Source of the DNA: Gymnopus androsaceus JB14
Lineage: Eukaryota > Basidiomycota > Agaricomycetes > Agaricales > Omphalotaceae
Assembly: GCA_009733575.1 (NCBI GenBank)
Contig: ML769386.1
Span: forward strand, 790,033-854,032
Reading direction: 5' to 3'
Length of the DNA: 64,000 nucleotides
Within the stretch, counting starts at the first letter, position 1. Each line of letters opens with the position of its first letter. The notes under the pieces are model-generated. The model was not told where the DNA came from and made no database searches. It was given only the letters and a program-made list of their open reading frames with translations. Shown here piece after piece: positions 47,000-59,870 of this stretch. Position numbers and translations under genes: made by a program.

Positions 47000-49844
47000 A
47001 TGCGCAAATATAAGCGCACATCCATCTTTCTCTGGACCACCATGAAGTATCAGAGGTTTCCTTCTACGACCTCGCTGTCTGGCGACGAGGACGAGAATAT
47101 TCTGGGCAAGCCCAGCTTTGACGAGGCTGCAGATATTCAGTCCAATATTACTGTCACACCGGCCCAATGGACTCGTCCAAATCCGCCAAATACTAAAAGG
47201 AATATTCGAGTCTCTCCAATCTCACGTCTGCCTCCAGAGCTTCTCATCCACATCCTTAAACATATCCACTCCTCTCGCGATCTTTCAAATTCTATCCAAG
47301 TTTGTCGTACTTGGTGCGAATGTTCTGTGGAACTCTTATGGCACAAGCCTAATCTCAACAAGTACGCCATTGTTGAGAAAATGGCCAGGCTACTCGCTAC
47401 TCCCGACCAGACTTTCACCTACGCCAGCTTCATTCGTCGTCTCAACTTTCTTGCCGTCTCCAGAGAACTCCGTGACGATATATTTTGCAACTTTGCCAAA
47501 TGTGATCGTCTTGAGCGCTTGACTCTGGTCAACTGCAAAGAGCTTTCTGAGGAAGCTATCACGGCAACTCTCCCTTCCTTTCCCAGTCTCGTTGCAGTCG
47601 ACCTCACTGGCGTTTTAAACACGTCTGATGAGGCGATCATCGGCCTAGCCTCCGCTGCAAAACGTCTGCAGGGCATCAACCTCACCGGATGCAAACATGT
47701 TTCCGATGGAGGTGTTACGGCCCTTGCTTCCAATTGCCCCTCTTCTCCGTCGTGTCAAGCTCAGTGGTCTCGAGGATCTCACAGACGAACCCCTCCGAAT
47801 TCTCGCCAAATCCTGCCCTCTCCTCCTCGAGATCGAGCTGACCAACTGCAGGCTGGTCACAGACGCTGCTATTCGCGATGTATGGACCTATTCCACACAT
47901 ATGCGTGAGATGCGCTTGTCCCAATGCTCCGAGCTGACAGATACTGCGTTCCCGGCCCCGATCAGAAGGGACATGAAGAACGTTTCCGAAGCTTCAGTCA
48001 ATCCCTTTGCAAACTCTGCTGCAAATTCGACTGATCTCCCTCCGCTAATTATCAACCGTACTTTTGAGCACTTGCGGATGTTGGACCTGACGGCTTGTTC
48101 AAAGGTGACAGATGACGCTATCGAAGGTATCGTGTCTCATGCCCCCAAGATTCGCAATCTTGTGCTCTCCAAGTGTGGCCTTTTGACGGACCGGTCTGTT
48201 GAAAGTGTTTGCAAACTCGGTCGACATTTGCATTATCTGCACCTTGGACATACAAGTAAGATCACAGACGCGTCTGTTCGGACTCTGGCGAGGTCATGTA
48301 CCCGACTTCGTTATGTGGACTTTGCTAGTGCGTTGCCTTTGCGGAGAAACCTAATCATCACGTCTAACCTCTTATAGATTGCCAGCTTCTAACAGATCTC
48401 GCAGTATTTGAACTGGCGGGACTGCCTAAACTAAGAAGAATCGGATTGGTTCGAGTTCACAACCTCACCGACGAAGCTGTCTTTGCCCTAGCGGAACGAC
48501 ATGCTACTCTGGAACGTATCCATCTATCCTACTGCGATCAAATCTCTGTCATGGCCATTCATTTCCTTCTCCAAAAGCTTCATAAGCTGACCCATCTCAG
48601 TCTTACCGGGGTCACGGCTTTCCGCCAACCAGAACTACAACGCTTCTGTCGTGCCGCACCTGCAGTCAGTTCCCGCCTCTTTTAATCGATACATTGCTAA
48701 CCTTATTGTAGGACTTTAATTCTGCTCAGCAAAATGCCTTTTGTGTATTTTCCGGGGGAGGCGTAGTTCAGCTCCGTGCCTACCTGACGGAAGTTTTCGA
48801 TCGAATCACAGAACAAAACGGCACTGATGATACAGAGTACGAGGATGATGATGATATCGAGGAAGAAGATACCCCGGAACCAGAGGCTGATGTTGAAGGG
48901 GAAGAGGAATACATCTCGCGGAGTATCTTCACAAACAACCCACATGTTACAGTTCAGCGGAGTCATCGACCGAACGGTTATGGTGCCATTTGGCCTCGAG
49001 ATCCCGGCCTGGAAGAGCAATTACTTCCCACCATTCCTACAGACCGCCCTATACCCAACAGTCTATTAGCTCGTTTGAACGCTGTCATGGCAGCAGAACC
49101 CTCCGCTTCTCGTTCTTCCTCTTCTAGATCACCGCCGTCGTCCGGTGCGACATCCAGGAATATCGCGGAAACATTGCCCATTATTGAAAACTCGCAGTCT
49201 CCTCCGCTAAGTGACGTTGCATCTAATGCAAGCGGTGCGTCCAATGGTGCAGGCTTCTTCCGTTCATATCAAGACGGTGTTGTGTTTTCACGAGCCAACG
49301 AGGTCAGAACTCCGGATTTGAATTTCGCTGAAATTGGACATGGTAGAGGAGCGGTTGAAGGTGGAGGATTCTCAACCTTGTCTTCCCATGCGCCACTCTC
49401 GATGCGACGTGCGCAGGTACACACTCCACATGCTCGTCCACCACCCATCGGAGCTCGACCACTCGAATCCATCGTCTTCCTCTCAAGGACAATCATTCAG
49501 GAATACTAACAGCACTCCCTCTAGCGGAGGCGTTGCTTGGCCTTATCGCGAGCCGGTCTCGCCTCCGCCCACTGGATATGATGCAGAACCAGAGTTGAAT
49601 GACGTGCAGAAGCGGGATTCCTCGAGAGAACTGCACGAGTCGGTTCGTGCGGCTTTGATTGGTGCTTCCAGCTCTGGGTCTGGCGGTTCGGATAATCAGA
49701 GGTCGTGGAGTCAGGAAAAGTCTTCGTAACACCTTCAGCGCAGCTGAGCATAACATAAGCTCGTTCCTGTTTGGAAGATCACCACCTCGAAGTGAGGATG
49801 GTCATGCTTCTGGGTCCCATTCTAGAAACGCTCGAGGGCATTGA
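47000..49844 (+). CDS. GRR1: Grr1-like F-box / leucine-rich-repeat protein (SCF substrate receptor)
   Basis: An F-box (SRLPPELLIHILKHIHSSRDLSN ... CRTWCECSVELLWHKP) is followed by about a dozen cysteine-containing LRRs (LTLVNCKELSEEAI, INLTGCKHVSDGG, LSKCGLLTDRSV, LSYCDQISVMA) and a long disordered Ser/Pro tail. This matches fungal Grr1, which recruits phosphorylated targets to the SCF ubiquitin ligase in nutrient and cell-cycle control. Two frame breaks: an extra base at about 47741 (between SNCP and LLRRVKLSGL) and one at about 49700, after which the tail continues in another frame as RGRGVRKSLRNTFSAAEH through FLFGRSPPRSED to the stop at 49844. A probable intron lies at about 49408-49490. 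The ATG at 47000 starts MRKYKRTSIFL. Confidence 0.88.
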
Positions 49845-50110
49845 GTTTCATTTCATTCGTGTTTGTATTATTTTATTCGGGCACCTTTGTACTACCGTTC
49901 TTTTTTCTCCCTCTCGCTACATTACTATACCATCACACTCCTGTTAAAAACGGACACTATCCTGGTTTCATCTGTACGTACGTTTCATAGTGGGTACAGC
50001 TATGTATGACTCTTTCTGGATCTGTATGTTAATGAATGTCAGTCAAGGTCAAAGCGAGAAATATCGCCGGCAAACGGCATTTACCATTTACTACAACCAC
50101 CACCATCACC

Positions 50111-51645
50111 ATGGTTGGATTCTTCAGGACCGTGTTTAGCACAATCTATACCTTCTTTGCTTACATCTACACATTCGTTTTACCTTCAAAAAGACCTCGC
50201 CATGCCTCCGTCACGCCTTATCCTACTGATTTGGAATGTGGAACTCAAGGTTGGTTTTGTATTAATATTATGGCTCTACTCTAAACTCGCCAGATGTTTC
50301 GTTTGTTTCACGCTCAGCTTCAAATCCGAGTTTAGCTGATAGTACCAAAGCTTCCGACCACCATTGCTTTTCTTCAGTGGATCTTAGTCCTTCTCATATT
50401 CGCCATAGTGGACCTCCTCCAACCGCGCCGCCTCAAATTCCTTTACCGCCACTTCAACGATTTGTCTTTCCCGCATATCCCACCTTCCGGAGCAACAATA
50501 GTTCACATAGCATCCACTCCGTTTCAGCTTCTCCGGTTAGTTTTATCACTGAAAGACCAGGTTCACCGTCTTCAAGTAATAGCGATGTTCGATCCCAATC
50601 TTCCGCTTACTCGCCGTCTCGCGCTTGTGCGACTCCAAGCAAGAAAACGCACAAGAAGCAAAGTCCTATCCTTTGGTTTAATCTTTCTTCCATCTCAGGT
50701 TCAGGTTCATCTTCCTCGTTAAGCAGCATACAGTCGGCAGGCAGCTCAATTTCGATACCCTCTCTTCATCGTCATCGTGCGGTTCCTCTCGGTGCTTTGC
50801 AGGGAGTGAAAAGCGACCCTAGCTTGAGCTATAAGCGCCGCACTGCGCGGTCTGCTCGACAATCCAGGCTACCCGGACACTCTCGCCCTATTTCCGAAGA
50901 TCCTGTTTCCATCGTCAGGAAGGTATTTGTCGAATGCGGGAGTGAATTCGATACCGAGGGAGGTGCCAGGGCACGTCTTATGAATAGGGAGACCGCTCGG
51001 TCCTTTGGTGGTATGGAAATCGTTGCCGAAGAAGATGAAGAGGAGGAACTCTTCTACTGCCATTCTCGTCATGTGGAGAAACAGGAGAACTCTAGCACCA
51101 ATAGCTCTTGTTCCACGCCCGAATTATCTGCTGGTCCTCTCACTCCGGTTTCGCATTGCCTTCCTCTCACACCTGAAATCGCCACACCCAGCGACGCGTC
51201 TAATATGCATTTCGATTCGAACATGGTGACCACACAACTACCTTATCTCCGCGATTCCATAGCTCTCTCAGTACTAGGACTATCTTCTCCTTCGACCGAT
51301 TCTCTCTCTGATAAAGTCCAGGGTCGTCATCTAACCGCGCGGTTCTCACGCATGTGCGCGGAGCAACGAGTCTCTGTTGTGACATGGTCGGACTTGGTAT
51401 CGTTTTCTAGCTACGGATTGGACGTGATTGCTAACACTCGGGAAGAAGAAGAAGAAGAAGAAGAAGAGCAGGAAGAGAAGAGCCTGGAAGAAGAGGAATA
51501 CCTAGCTGATAATTCTTTGGAGGACTCGGGTGCGGATTTAGCAGCTGTGTTGGACTCGATGAGTGTACTAGTCGGGCAAGGTCTCGATGCTAGCCTCTTA
51601 CTGTCGCCGCCGCGGCAATTCTGTCATCTTGTGGAAAGTTGTTGA
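50111..51645 (+). CDS. Serine-rich hypothetical protein with N-terminal membrane segment
   Basis: ATG at 50111; one intron (50250-50293) joins two open exons coding 496 residues. Residues 3-25 (GFFRTVFSTIYTFFAYIYTF) form a hydrophobic helix, probably a membrane anchor or signal anchor, followed by a basic stop (KRPRH). The rest is mostly disordered: Ser/Pro-rich (SHSIHSVSASPVSF, SGSGSSSSLSSIQS), basic patches (KKTHKKQSP, YKRRTARSARQSR), acidic patches (EEDEEEEL) and a Glu run encoded by a GAA/GAG microsatellite at about 51440-51475. No family recognised. It could be a membrane-tethered scaffold; function unknown. Confidence 0.75.
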
Positions 51646-51863
51646 CTGGATTTCGGGCTTCGATATCGTTTCTTTCTTTTCCTTTTGGTCTTTGGGTTTT
51701 ATTACTATTTGGGTAGTATCTTGTATCTTGTACATACGATGTTTTGTATGCGGGCCGAATGCCGACGAAAATACGACATGAGACCTTGGAGTGAACTCTG
51801 ATCTTCTTCAGATGATAAAAAGCGCAACAATCATGCTTTCAACCTTGAATTTTCCCTCTAAGC

Positions 51864-54800
51864 ATGTCTACTACCCGTAGAACTGTGCTTGGTCAGTCCT
51901 GGTCCTGGAAGCAGCGGAACGCGTCGATTGAACACGTCCTGGATGAAATCCGGGGAAATGAAGTTAGTGGGAAGGAGATAGAGGCTACGGCTGGATGGAG
52001 GACAGCAAAGAAGTATCCTTCTGAAATTCACGTAGAGCTTATGGCTAGTGATTTGATACCGGATCCTTACCTTGGTTTCAACGAACATGCTGTCCAATGT
52101 AATTAACCTTCCTCTCATCTCATCATTAGGCTCAAGTTCATTAGGGGTAGGAGATGTCGAGTGGTTGTACAAGTGTACTTTTCCCTGCGACTCTGCTTTG
52201 GGTGAAGACCATAAAGCCTTTTTGGAATTTCAGGGCCTCGATACGATATGTGATGTTTATCTGGTAAGTAGTCTCAAATGACAGGACCCTAGTAGGTCTC
52301 TAATCTCATCTTGTAGAACGGCGAAAGAATCCTCTCAGCCGATAATATGTTCCAGACTCATTACGCTGAGCTTGCACCGTCGTCTCTCAAGCCATCTAAC
52401 ACGCTATTCCTCCACTTCAAATCTGCTGCGAGATATGCCAAGGCGCAAGAGGCTCTAATGGGACGCGTTCGTGCGGGCTCTACAAACTTGGGAGATCCCA
52501 GCAGAGTTTACCTTAGAAAAGCTCAGTATGATTGGCGGTGAACTAACTTGCTTGATTTCTATGTCTCTCTCTGACCTTTCTCTTCAAGGTGGGATTGGGT
52601 CAGGCGCTTGCTTGTTCAACGGTGTCATCTCTGATGATTGTCAACAGGGACCAGAGCTGATGTCCTGTGGGATCTATCGACCTATCGTGCTAACCACATA
52701 CCGCGTCTGCATCGATAACATGGCCTGCAGAGCATTCGTTGACGATGATCATTCCTGCACGCTCAAGGTTAATGTTGGTTTGAAAGGAAGTGCAAGCGAG
52801 GTTGGAACGTACAAGGTCGTCTTGAAGGATCTTCAAGGAAATATTGTCAAATCCGAAAGTATGTCGGTGCAAGAAGCGAAGCTCCATACAACTGTCGCGG
52901 ATTGGACATTTGAAAAGGACGAAGTGCGATTGTGGTGGCCTGTGGGTTATGGAGAACAGCATCTGTATAATGTAACACTTGAGATATTCGACAAGGTTGG
53001 TGATCTTCGAGGATCTTGCTTTGCCCTTTCCGATCTACTTATCCGTTGGCAGGAGGAGGTTCTTTTAGATGCGAAGACCCTCCGCATTGGATTCCGTAGT
53101 GTGAAATTGGTTCAAGAGGCTCTTGAAGAACCTGATCAGTATGGTACTGGAACAACATTCCTCTTTGAGGTCAACGGAGTTCGAATGTTTATGGGAGGTA
53201 AGTGCGCATATTGCTTTCCTTTGGTTTTCTAATCAGACTGTGTAGGTTCGAATTGGATCCCTGCCGACAACTTCCTCACTACAATCACACCGGAAAGATA
53301 CCGAGCATGGCTAACTCTTCTAAAAGACGGGAACCAGAACATGGTCCGTCTCTGGGGAGGCGGAATCTACGAGCCAGATGTCTTTTATGATGTCTGTGAT
53401 GGTATGTGAACGATAGCTTTCCTGAGGTTAAATCTTTACTCAGGGTATCTTCCAGAGCTCGGTTTGCTAGTTTGGCAAGACTTTCAATTTGCTTGCGGAG
53501 TATACCCTGCCCATGATTCATTCGTCGCTTCAGTGCGCAAAGAGGCTGCACAGAATGTCAAGCGCCTTCGACATCATCCTGCAATGGCGTTATTCTGCGG
53601 CAACAACGAAGATTATCAGATGGTATTACAGTGGGGAGGTAAGTATTGCACCGTCTCAACTACTCCAGCTCACAGTCCTGTTAGATGTTAAACATCTTCC
53701 TGCTATTAAGATATACGAGGAGGTCCTGCCTTCAGTGGTCGAAGAATTAACAGATCCAGTCATTCCTTATCATCGCGGATCCCCTTACGGTGGTAAAGGC
53801 TGGGATACTGCAGACCCAACTGTTGGAGATGTGCATCAGGTGCGTTTCGTACGGTTTGTATACGAGTATTTGAACTTAGTTCCCATCTAATCGTGTAGTG
53901 GAACGTGTGGGGAGGCAAAGAACTTCCGTATCAAGACTATGATAAGTTGGGTGGGCGATTCGTTAGGTAGAATATCAATTTACTCCAGGGACTGTGTTAT
54001 AATGACGGCTTTCCCGTGCAGTGAATTCGGAATGCCTTCGATGCCTTGCATGAAGACTATCGCGTATTGGATGCAAGACGCAGATGCAAAAGAGTGGCAT
54101 GCGCAATCCAAGCTCATGGCTCAACACTGCCGCGCAGGCAGTTTCGAGAGACGGTTTGCTATCGCAATGAATGATAATTTCAAGCTCACCGAGGATCTTG
54201 AAACGTAGGTGCACATTAGTAAACGTATATTGTCTATGTTGAATCAGTTTGTTTAGTGCGGTATTCAACACCCAGCTCATGCAATCGGAAGCAGTGGGGT
54301 TTGCGTATCAATCCTGGCGTCGTCAATGGAAAGGAAAGGGCAAGCAATATGTATGTAGTGTTTGCGCTGACTTGCTCTGACATCAACCTGAAATTCTTAT
54401 AGACCTCTGGTGTTCTAGTCTGGCAGTCGAATGATTGCTGGCCTGTGACTTCATGGGCAATTGCAGACTATTTTGTGTGTGGTTTTAACACAATTCATTC
54501 TCCCTTTTACTGAATTTCTTTAGCTACGACCCAAACCCGTGTATTTCATCATCGCACGCCACTTAGCGACTTTTGCAGTAGGAATAACCCGTACGGTATG
54601 CTAAAGTAGTCTTCGCCATCGTTGCTCTTTATTGAGTATGCTCTAGGTCATCAAAAATAAACCCAACGATCGGCCTCGCCAGGTAATTCACCTTCTTTTA
54701 ACCGCTGAACTACAGTCTTATTCAGTTTCGCCAGTTCTATGAATTTGGGTCCTTCCAATCTCGGGAAGCTACACTCGATATCTGGGCCGTGAATGGGTCA

Positions 54801-55350
54801 CTCTCTGCGCGTTCAGCAACCTTGGAGTTGCATTTTGTGGATCTTTGCTCGACGTGGAGTCATAAAGAGACACGGGTCGTTCAACTGCCTCCCAACCAAG
54901 CCACAGAACTACTCTCAACTCCCTGTCTTGGCCCTCCGAAAACAGGCAACGGCTCGCCAACAGGGTATACGGAATGGACCACAACATGTTCAGTTGTTGC
55001 TGGAGCGCGTCTGCTAGATATCGAGACTGGAGATGTGCTTGCCCGCTTCGCTGATTGGCCTCAACCGTATCGCTTTCTGGATGATTGCTGACCCAGGGCT
55101 GCAAGTCAGTACTTTGAGCGATGAAACGGAGGAAAAATCTACGCTTTGCCTTGAAGTAAAAGTACCTGCGAAATGCGTCGTACTGAGCGTGGCCGGGGAA
55201 GGAGAAGACGCGAAATGGAGTGGTAACGCATTGGATCTTATGCCGGGTGATAAACAGGTCGTGACTGTATATGGCTTGAAGAGTAGGGGCTTACAGGTAT
55301 CGTACCTAGGACAGGAGAAGGCAAAGAGTGTACAGGTTGGTAGCTATTAA
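51864..55350 (+). CDS. Beta-mannosidase, glycoside hydrolase family 2
   Basis: The enzyme removes terminal beta-mannose from mannan and N-glycan fragments. It begins MSTTRRTVLGQSWSWKQRN without a signal peptide, so it is probably intracellular, like fungal GH2 B-type mannosidases. Landmarks are [90 protein letters not shown] (acid/base Glu in the NE motif), RFVSEFGMPSMP (nucleophile Glu) and VWQSNDCWPVTSWAI. About 13 introns. One extra base near 55084-55086 (gat-t-gct) breaks the frame before DPGLQV, near the C-terminus; the following beta domain is conserved (GNALDLMPGDKQVVTVYGLKS). Confidence 0.9.
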
Positions 55351-55654
55351 TAATACCGACTCGCATAAGTAATGAACTTCAAACACCTGCCCTAATCCAT
55401 CCCTTCCATGTTGCTATTACTTCCTCGACTACCCACTACTTCAGTCATGGCTTTCATTTTGACAATAAGAAATATCCTGGTTCAACTGGGTAGATTATCA
55501 AATCGGTATCACTATTGGCATAATCTGAACCCAAGAAAAGAGTGCACGGACTATGTGCTTAGCATCGTTCAGTCACTAGCTCTCAGTATCTTCAGCTCAG
55601 TAGCTCCTACACAGATTGATTGTAATGTCAAGGTGGAAAAGATTGACACACGGA

Positions 55655-56634
55655 TTATCCTCCTTGCATACTAGTGCGTTGTGCAGGTGGTGCGGCATCA
55701 CACTTCTCACAATTCTCATTCCACATTTGTACCCAGCTACAAGCCTCATGCACGCCGGTGTAGGAATTTTCCCAGTCGATGATGGCTGTTATGCGAGGCA
55801 GACTCTGTTCATCTGGTCGAGCGGGTGATGAGGATGTTCTAGCCATCTAAGTCACCGTGAATGAGACGAAATGGGGGACAGAGGAAGGAATCCTTGCGAG
55901 TAGCGCAGTAGTTTTGGATATCCAGGCACGATAGCATGGCAGAAGATTCTGCATGCGATCGAATACATTGGACAAAGGCCTGAAGGTATTCGGCCGTTGA
56001 AGAGAACGGTCCTAGGCCAGTTTCAAGCTCAGCGCGTGTCTCACTGGTGATCTGATCCTTGATCGAGATGTTTGGGAGAGCATAGAAAGACTGTACGTTA
56101 AGTGCCGTATCTAGCATACCGATCCTTGTGAATAGTAGGCCCGCGAGCTGCTTAAGGACATCCACAATGTCACCAATGAGGGAAAGTTGGGAGTTTATTC
56201 CAGATCTTGTAGAGAGGAAAACCAGGCATACGCTCCATAACCATGTACTGCATCCTGACCGGATTGTCATGGTTCACTTCAAAGAGGTACACAGTCGGGA
56301 CGGGTATGGTCGTATGGTGCTTCACGTAGCGCATCGTTGACACTTCGGATAATAATTTGCGTGGGTCTTCCTCTGTACGTGATAACCTGGCTACGAGGTG
56401 CGTATTAAATTCAGTTTGTGACACCCATATCTCGTGCGACAATCCGCGCATCCAAGGTTTTGTGAGCTGCTGATTCAGAGCGGAGGAGACGACGGAAGAG
56501 AGAGCGTGTAGATTGGGATGGAGCTCTGCATCCTCGTCAGAGTCATCCCACAATTCAGTCATGATGGCTGAAGAACAAGCGCTTAAGCGCTCATAGTCGG
56601 AGGCCCTGAAGCCAGATTTGGGGTTTACGACCAT
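55655..56634 (-). pseudogene. Aminoglycoside-phosphotransferase-type kinase, broken
   Basis: The start MVVNPKSGFRASDYERLSA and the segments EEDPRKLLSEVSTMRYVKHHT, QYMVMERMPGFPLYKIWNKL, PFRLIHGDLD and ITAIIDWENSYTG form an APH/choline-kinase-like fold: the Brenner-loop HGD and the metal-binding DWE are visible. Three lesions are present. One extra base near 56185 separates KLPT from SLIGDIVDVLKQLAG. A TAG at 55839-55841 follows HGDLDG directly before the conserved NILITRS (a C-to-T change from CAG would explain it). A further shift lies near 55825 before DEQSLPRITAIIDW. The C-terminus beyond the DWE motif is not recognisable. Probably a pseudogene. Fungal APH families have many members with unknown substrates. 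Confidence 0.7.
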
Positions 56635-56742
56635 TTTTAGTACTGGTAAACTATAGCAATTCAACTCCAAAAAAGAAAAGAAGAGAGGGAACAGAGTTGG
56701 GCGCTGTTTCCGTGAATCCAGCATGATCGCTATCCCCAGCCA

Positions 56743-58464
56743 ATGCCCTTTCTCAATGACTCTCATCTTCTTCATTCTGTTGGTGCCATCCAATGTGTGG
56801 TTCCAATAGAAACACCCATAATAGCTGGTAATGGCAAGATCCGAGATCATAATGAGGCTGGTCTTCGGTTGGATGAGGTGGCGTTCACAATCTTTTATCC
56901 TGCCAATGTTCCTGTGAAGCACAAGAAAGGGCTTCGCTGGCTAACTGGGTGCGTAATAATAGCCGTTATAGATATTTCACGAACTAATGGCGATGGATAG
57001 ACCATTGAAAGCGGAAATTGCTGGCTTTGGGCAATTTTTAGGTGAAAATCTTTCCATGCGCCTAAAAAGCAACGTTAAATATTAAGCTCGTTACTTCAGG
57101 CGTGTCCCGCTGGATTACTTGGCTCATCATAGCACCAATCATTTACCTCTACGGCCAATTCATCAAGGTGTGTCCATTTTCAAACCTTCTTCGTCTCGTT
57201 AACCCAAACTTCTCATTAGATACCTGTATATCAAGATGCGCCTATATTAAACCCTGCAGAGCAAGGGGCGAAATGGCCTTTGGTCATATTCTCGCACGGA
57301 CTAGGAGGAAACTCTACCGCCTATAGTCAAGTATGCACACGCCTGGCTGCCTCAGGCAGAGTGGTGGTTAGTCTCCTGTAGCCTCCCTACATGACAGTCA
57401 ATAGATCGAATTGCAGGTCGCCATGGAGCATCGGGACGGAACTGGACCTGCGTGTATTGTACCGTATCAAGGACACAAGAAACAACTACTGTACATCAAG
57501 GAAAGAGAAGTTCGGTGTGTGTTTTGCTTGTTTAAACGAAAATACGCTTAACATATGTTTGGAAACACAGGTGGATTGAGAAACCAGAAGATGTTATGCC
57601 GCTACGTGTTGATCAACTCATCATTCGTCAACACGAGATATATACTGCATATGCAGGAATGGCGACGCTTGCTTCTAGCACAGAAGTCGCTAACGTCTCT
57701 ATCCGTTTTGGAAACGAGGAAAAGGTTTGGACCAATGCGCCAATAAGTCTCAACGACATATGTCTTGCAGGTCATTCCTTCGGTGGATGTACGATGGTAA
57801 GTTGCAAAGTTAGTTGCAGTCTTTATTGACATTCTGACATGTAATTCGCAGTTCGCAATACAGTCATCCAATCCTCCCGCACATCCTAACGCAAAAGCTT
57901 ATCCTCGACTTCCTGTCCGAGATATTATTATTTTCGATCCATGGTTGGAACCTCTTCCGACCCCTGACCCTACACCATTCTCTGCTGTTCCAGCAATGCA
58001 ATCTAGCGCGGATGGCAACGCTCAACACACTCCCCAGGACACGAACAACGGCAATGCAAGTGCTCATTCAAACAGCACACGTTTGTTGGTTATAAACTCT
58101 GAACCTTTCACGTTATGGACGTCACATTTCGAGAGGCTAGCCGGACTGGTTAAAGGTTGGAGTTCGAATGCGAAACTTGTCACTCTTGTGAAATCTACAC
58201 ATATATCCTTTTCGGACTACCGCCTCCTCCCACTGATAAGCGACAAAAATAGTGCACGCTTTGATGGATATCATCTCTCAACTATCCGTTTCCTTCTTGG
58301 ATAGCCAAAGTGAAGGTTGGTCTGTCGAGGATACTTTGAAGAACGCTGAACTGGAGGTAGAAATACTAAAAGATGCTCCCCAAAAGATTGTTATAGGAAA
58401 ATGGGAAGATGGTAGTAATAAACATAGATGGGTCGGTCACGTAGGGCAGGTACTTGTACACTGA
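56743..58464 (+). CDS. Platelet-activating-factor acetylhydrolase-like serine hydrolase
   Basis: PAF-AH-like enzymes hydrolyse short or oxidised acyl chains from phospholipids. The protein has EEAFT-type entry residues ([15 protein letters not shown]), a membrane-like segment ([19 protein letters not shown]), [30 protein letters not shown], the nucleophile elbow [14 protein letters not shown] and a downstream His in STHISFSDY. Introns fit throughout; a 5' exon of [17 protein letters not shown] was chosen at 56743 by position and continuity. One extra base at about 58260 (cgc-t-ttg) separates NSAR from [14 protein letters not shown]. About 520 residues. The start lies 108 bases from the start of the divergent APH-type kinase. 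Confidence 0.85.
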
Positions 58465-58662
58465 CATAGACTAAATTTACTTGAAATTTGCTAAATTTGC
58501 TCTTTGCTGCCTCAGGCACAGATGTCAAAGCTGTTCTTATTATCTTGTCTTTTTTCACGTGTATACGGATCAAAACACCCGATCGAAGACTTAGACACGT
58601 AGTGCGACGACTGTGTGAACACGAACCGCCATCTCCCGTTCTCGAGTCTTTCTTTCCTCACT

Positions 58663-59792
58663 ATGTCCTGGCTCATGAACTCGGTATCTGGCGAAGAGCC
58701 TGAGAAATATATTGAACCAGCTGATGGTCCCAAAGTCGCGGATCCTTCGATACCAAATCGAATGGTGGCAGACAAAGCAGCGAATAAGCCTTTCCTTGCG
58801 TGAGTGCGCTTTGTAGCTCATTTCTCTTTATCTCACGGTTTGCTCACCCATAGATACAAGGCATACCGGGACGATCAAGAGAAGTTGCATAACGAGTGGC
58901 TTGAACGTGTCAAGATTCGCAAAGAGAAGATTGCGCGTGGGGAGAAAGTCGGACCAGAAGAAAAGGACCCCACCGAACCAGAGGAAGTGGGCTGCTTAGG
59001 AATATTGAAATTCTTCCTGTACTTGATTGTATTCGGTGCTCTGGCGGGAAAATTCTTTACGGGGAGCTATACATGGGACCACGAGAACAGATTGGCACAG
59101 CTCAAAACATTTATCCCAGTATGTGATGTATTTCTGGCCTCGTCTCCTTTTGAGTGACCATTTTAATTTCAGACAGATCAACGACTGTTTTCAGAAGGAA
59201 CACTGGCCAGGTTTGACGGTTCCGACCCCGATAAAGCAATACTCATTGCAGTGAGTCCTGGAATACTTTGGTGCAGTCATCACATTAAAACCCCAAAACC
59301 AGATTGACGGCGATGTGTACGACGTAACAAATGGTAAAGCATATCAACCTGGAGGGTCCTATCATCACTTGTTAGTACCCTGTTCATTTCGGTTTGTATC
59401 ATCCCTCATGAATCCGCAATCAGTGCTGGAATAGATGCTGCACGTGCGTTTGGGACTGGTTGTTTCCAGACACATCGAACACATGATTTGAGAGGCCTTA
59501 CTGAAGCTGAACTTGCGGTTCGTCGCTTTACAATCTATCAAAGAACTCATGAAACTATCTTCACTCTATGCAGGGCGTCGCACACTGGAAAGATTTCTAT
59601 GCCAATCATAAAGAATACAGGAAAGTGGGCAGCGTTCAACATAAACCAATCGACCCAGATAGTCCGATACCCGAACACTGCAATCCCCCGAAAGTTGCTG
59701 ACGCGAAAGTTGAAAAGAAAAGTGGTAATAAACAAGAGGATACCCCGCCGGCGCCGTCGAGAGGTAAAGAAACAGTTCATGAGGAGCTTTAA
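58663..59792 (+). CDS. Membrane-bound cytochrome-b5-like heme/steroid-binding protein (MAPR family)
   Basis: Begins MSWLMNSVSGEEPEKYIEP at 58663. A charged helix (KLHNEWLERVKIRKEKIARG) precedes a single membrane segment (LGILKFFLYLIVFGALAGKFF), then the cytochrome-b5-like MAPR domain: RLFSEGTLARFDGSDPDKAILIAIDG, VYDVTNGKAYQPGGSYHHFAGIDA, ARAFGTGCFQTHRTHDLRGLTEAEL, HWKDFYANHKEYRKVG. Dap1/PGRMC relatives bind heme and regulate sterol P450s at the ER. The tail is Pro/Lys-rich. Introns include 59519-59574, which keeps TEAELA joined to GVAHWKDF. No frame break was seen. Around 270 residues. Confidence 0.88.
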
Positions 59793-59870
59793 CCACGTCC
59801 TGTAGAAGCCATGTATCAATAATAATATCACTCGTCAATATGAATCACTGTTCAAGAAATCACAGAGCAG

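Noticed and set aside
59519..59574. Apparent frame slip in the MAPR gene before GVAHWKDF
   Set aside because: A 56-base GT..AG intron explains it and joins TEAELA to GVAHWKDF.
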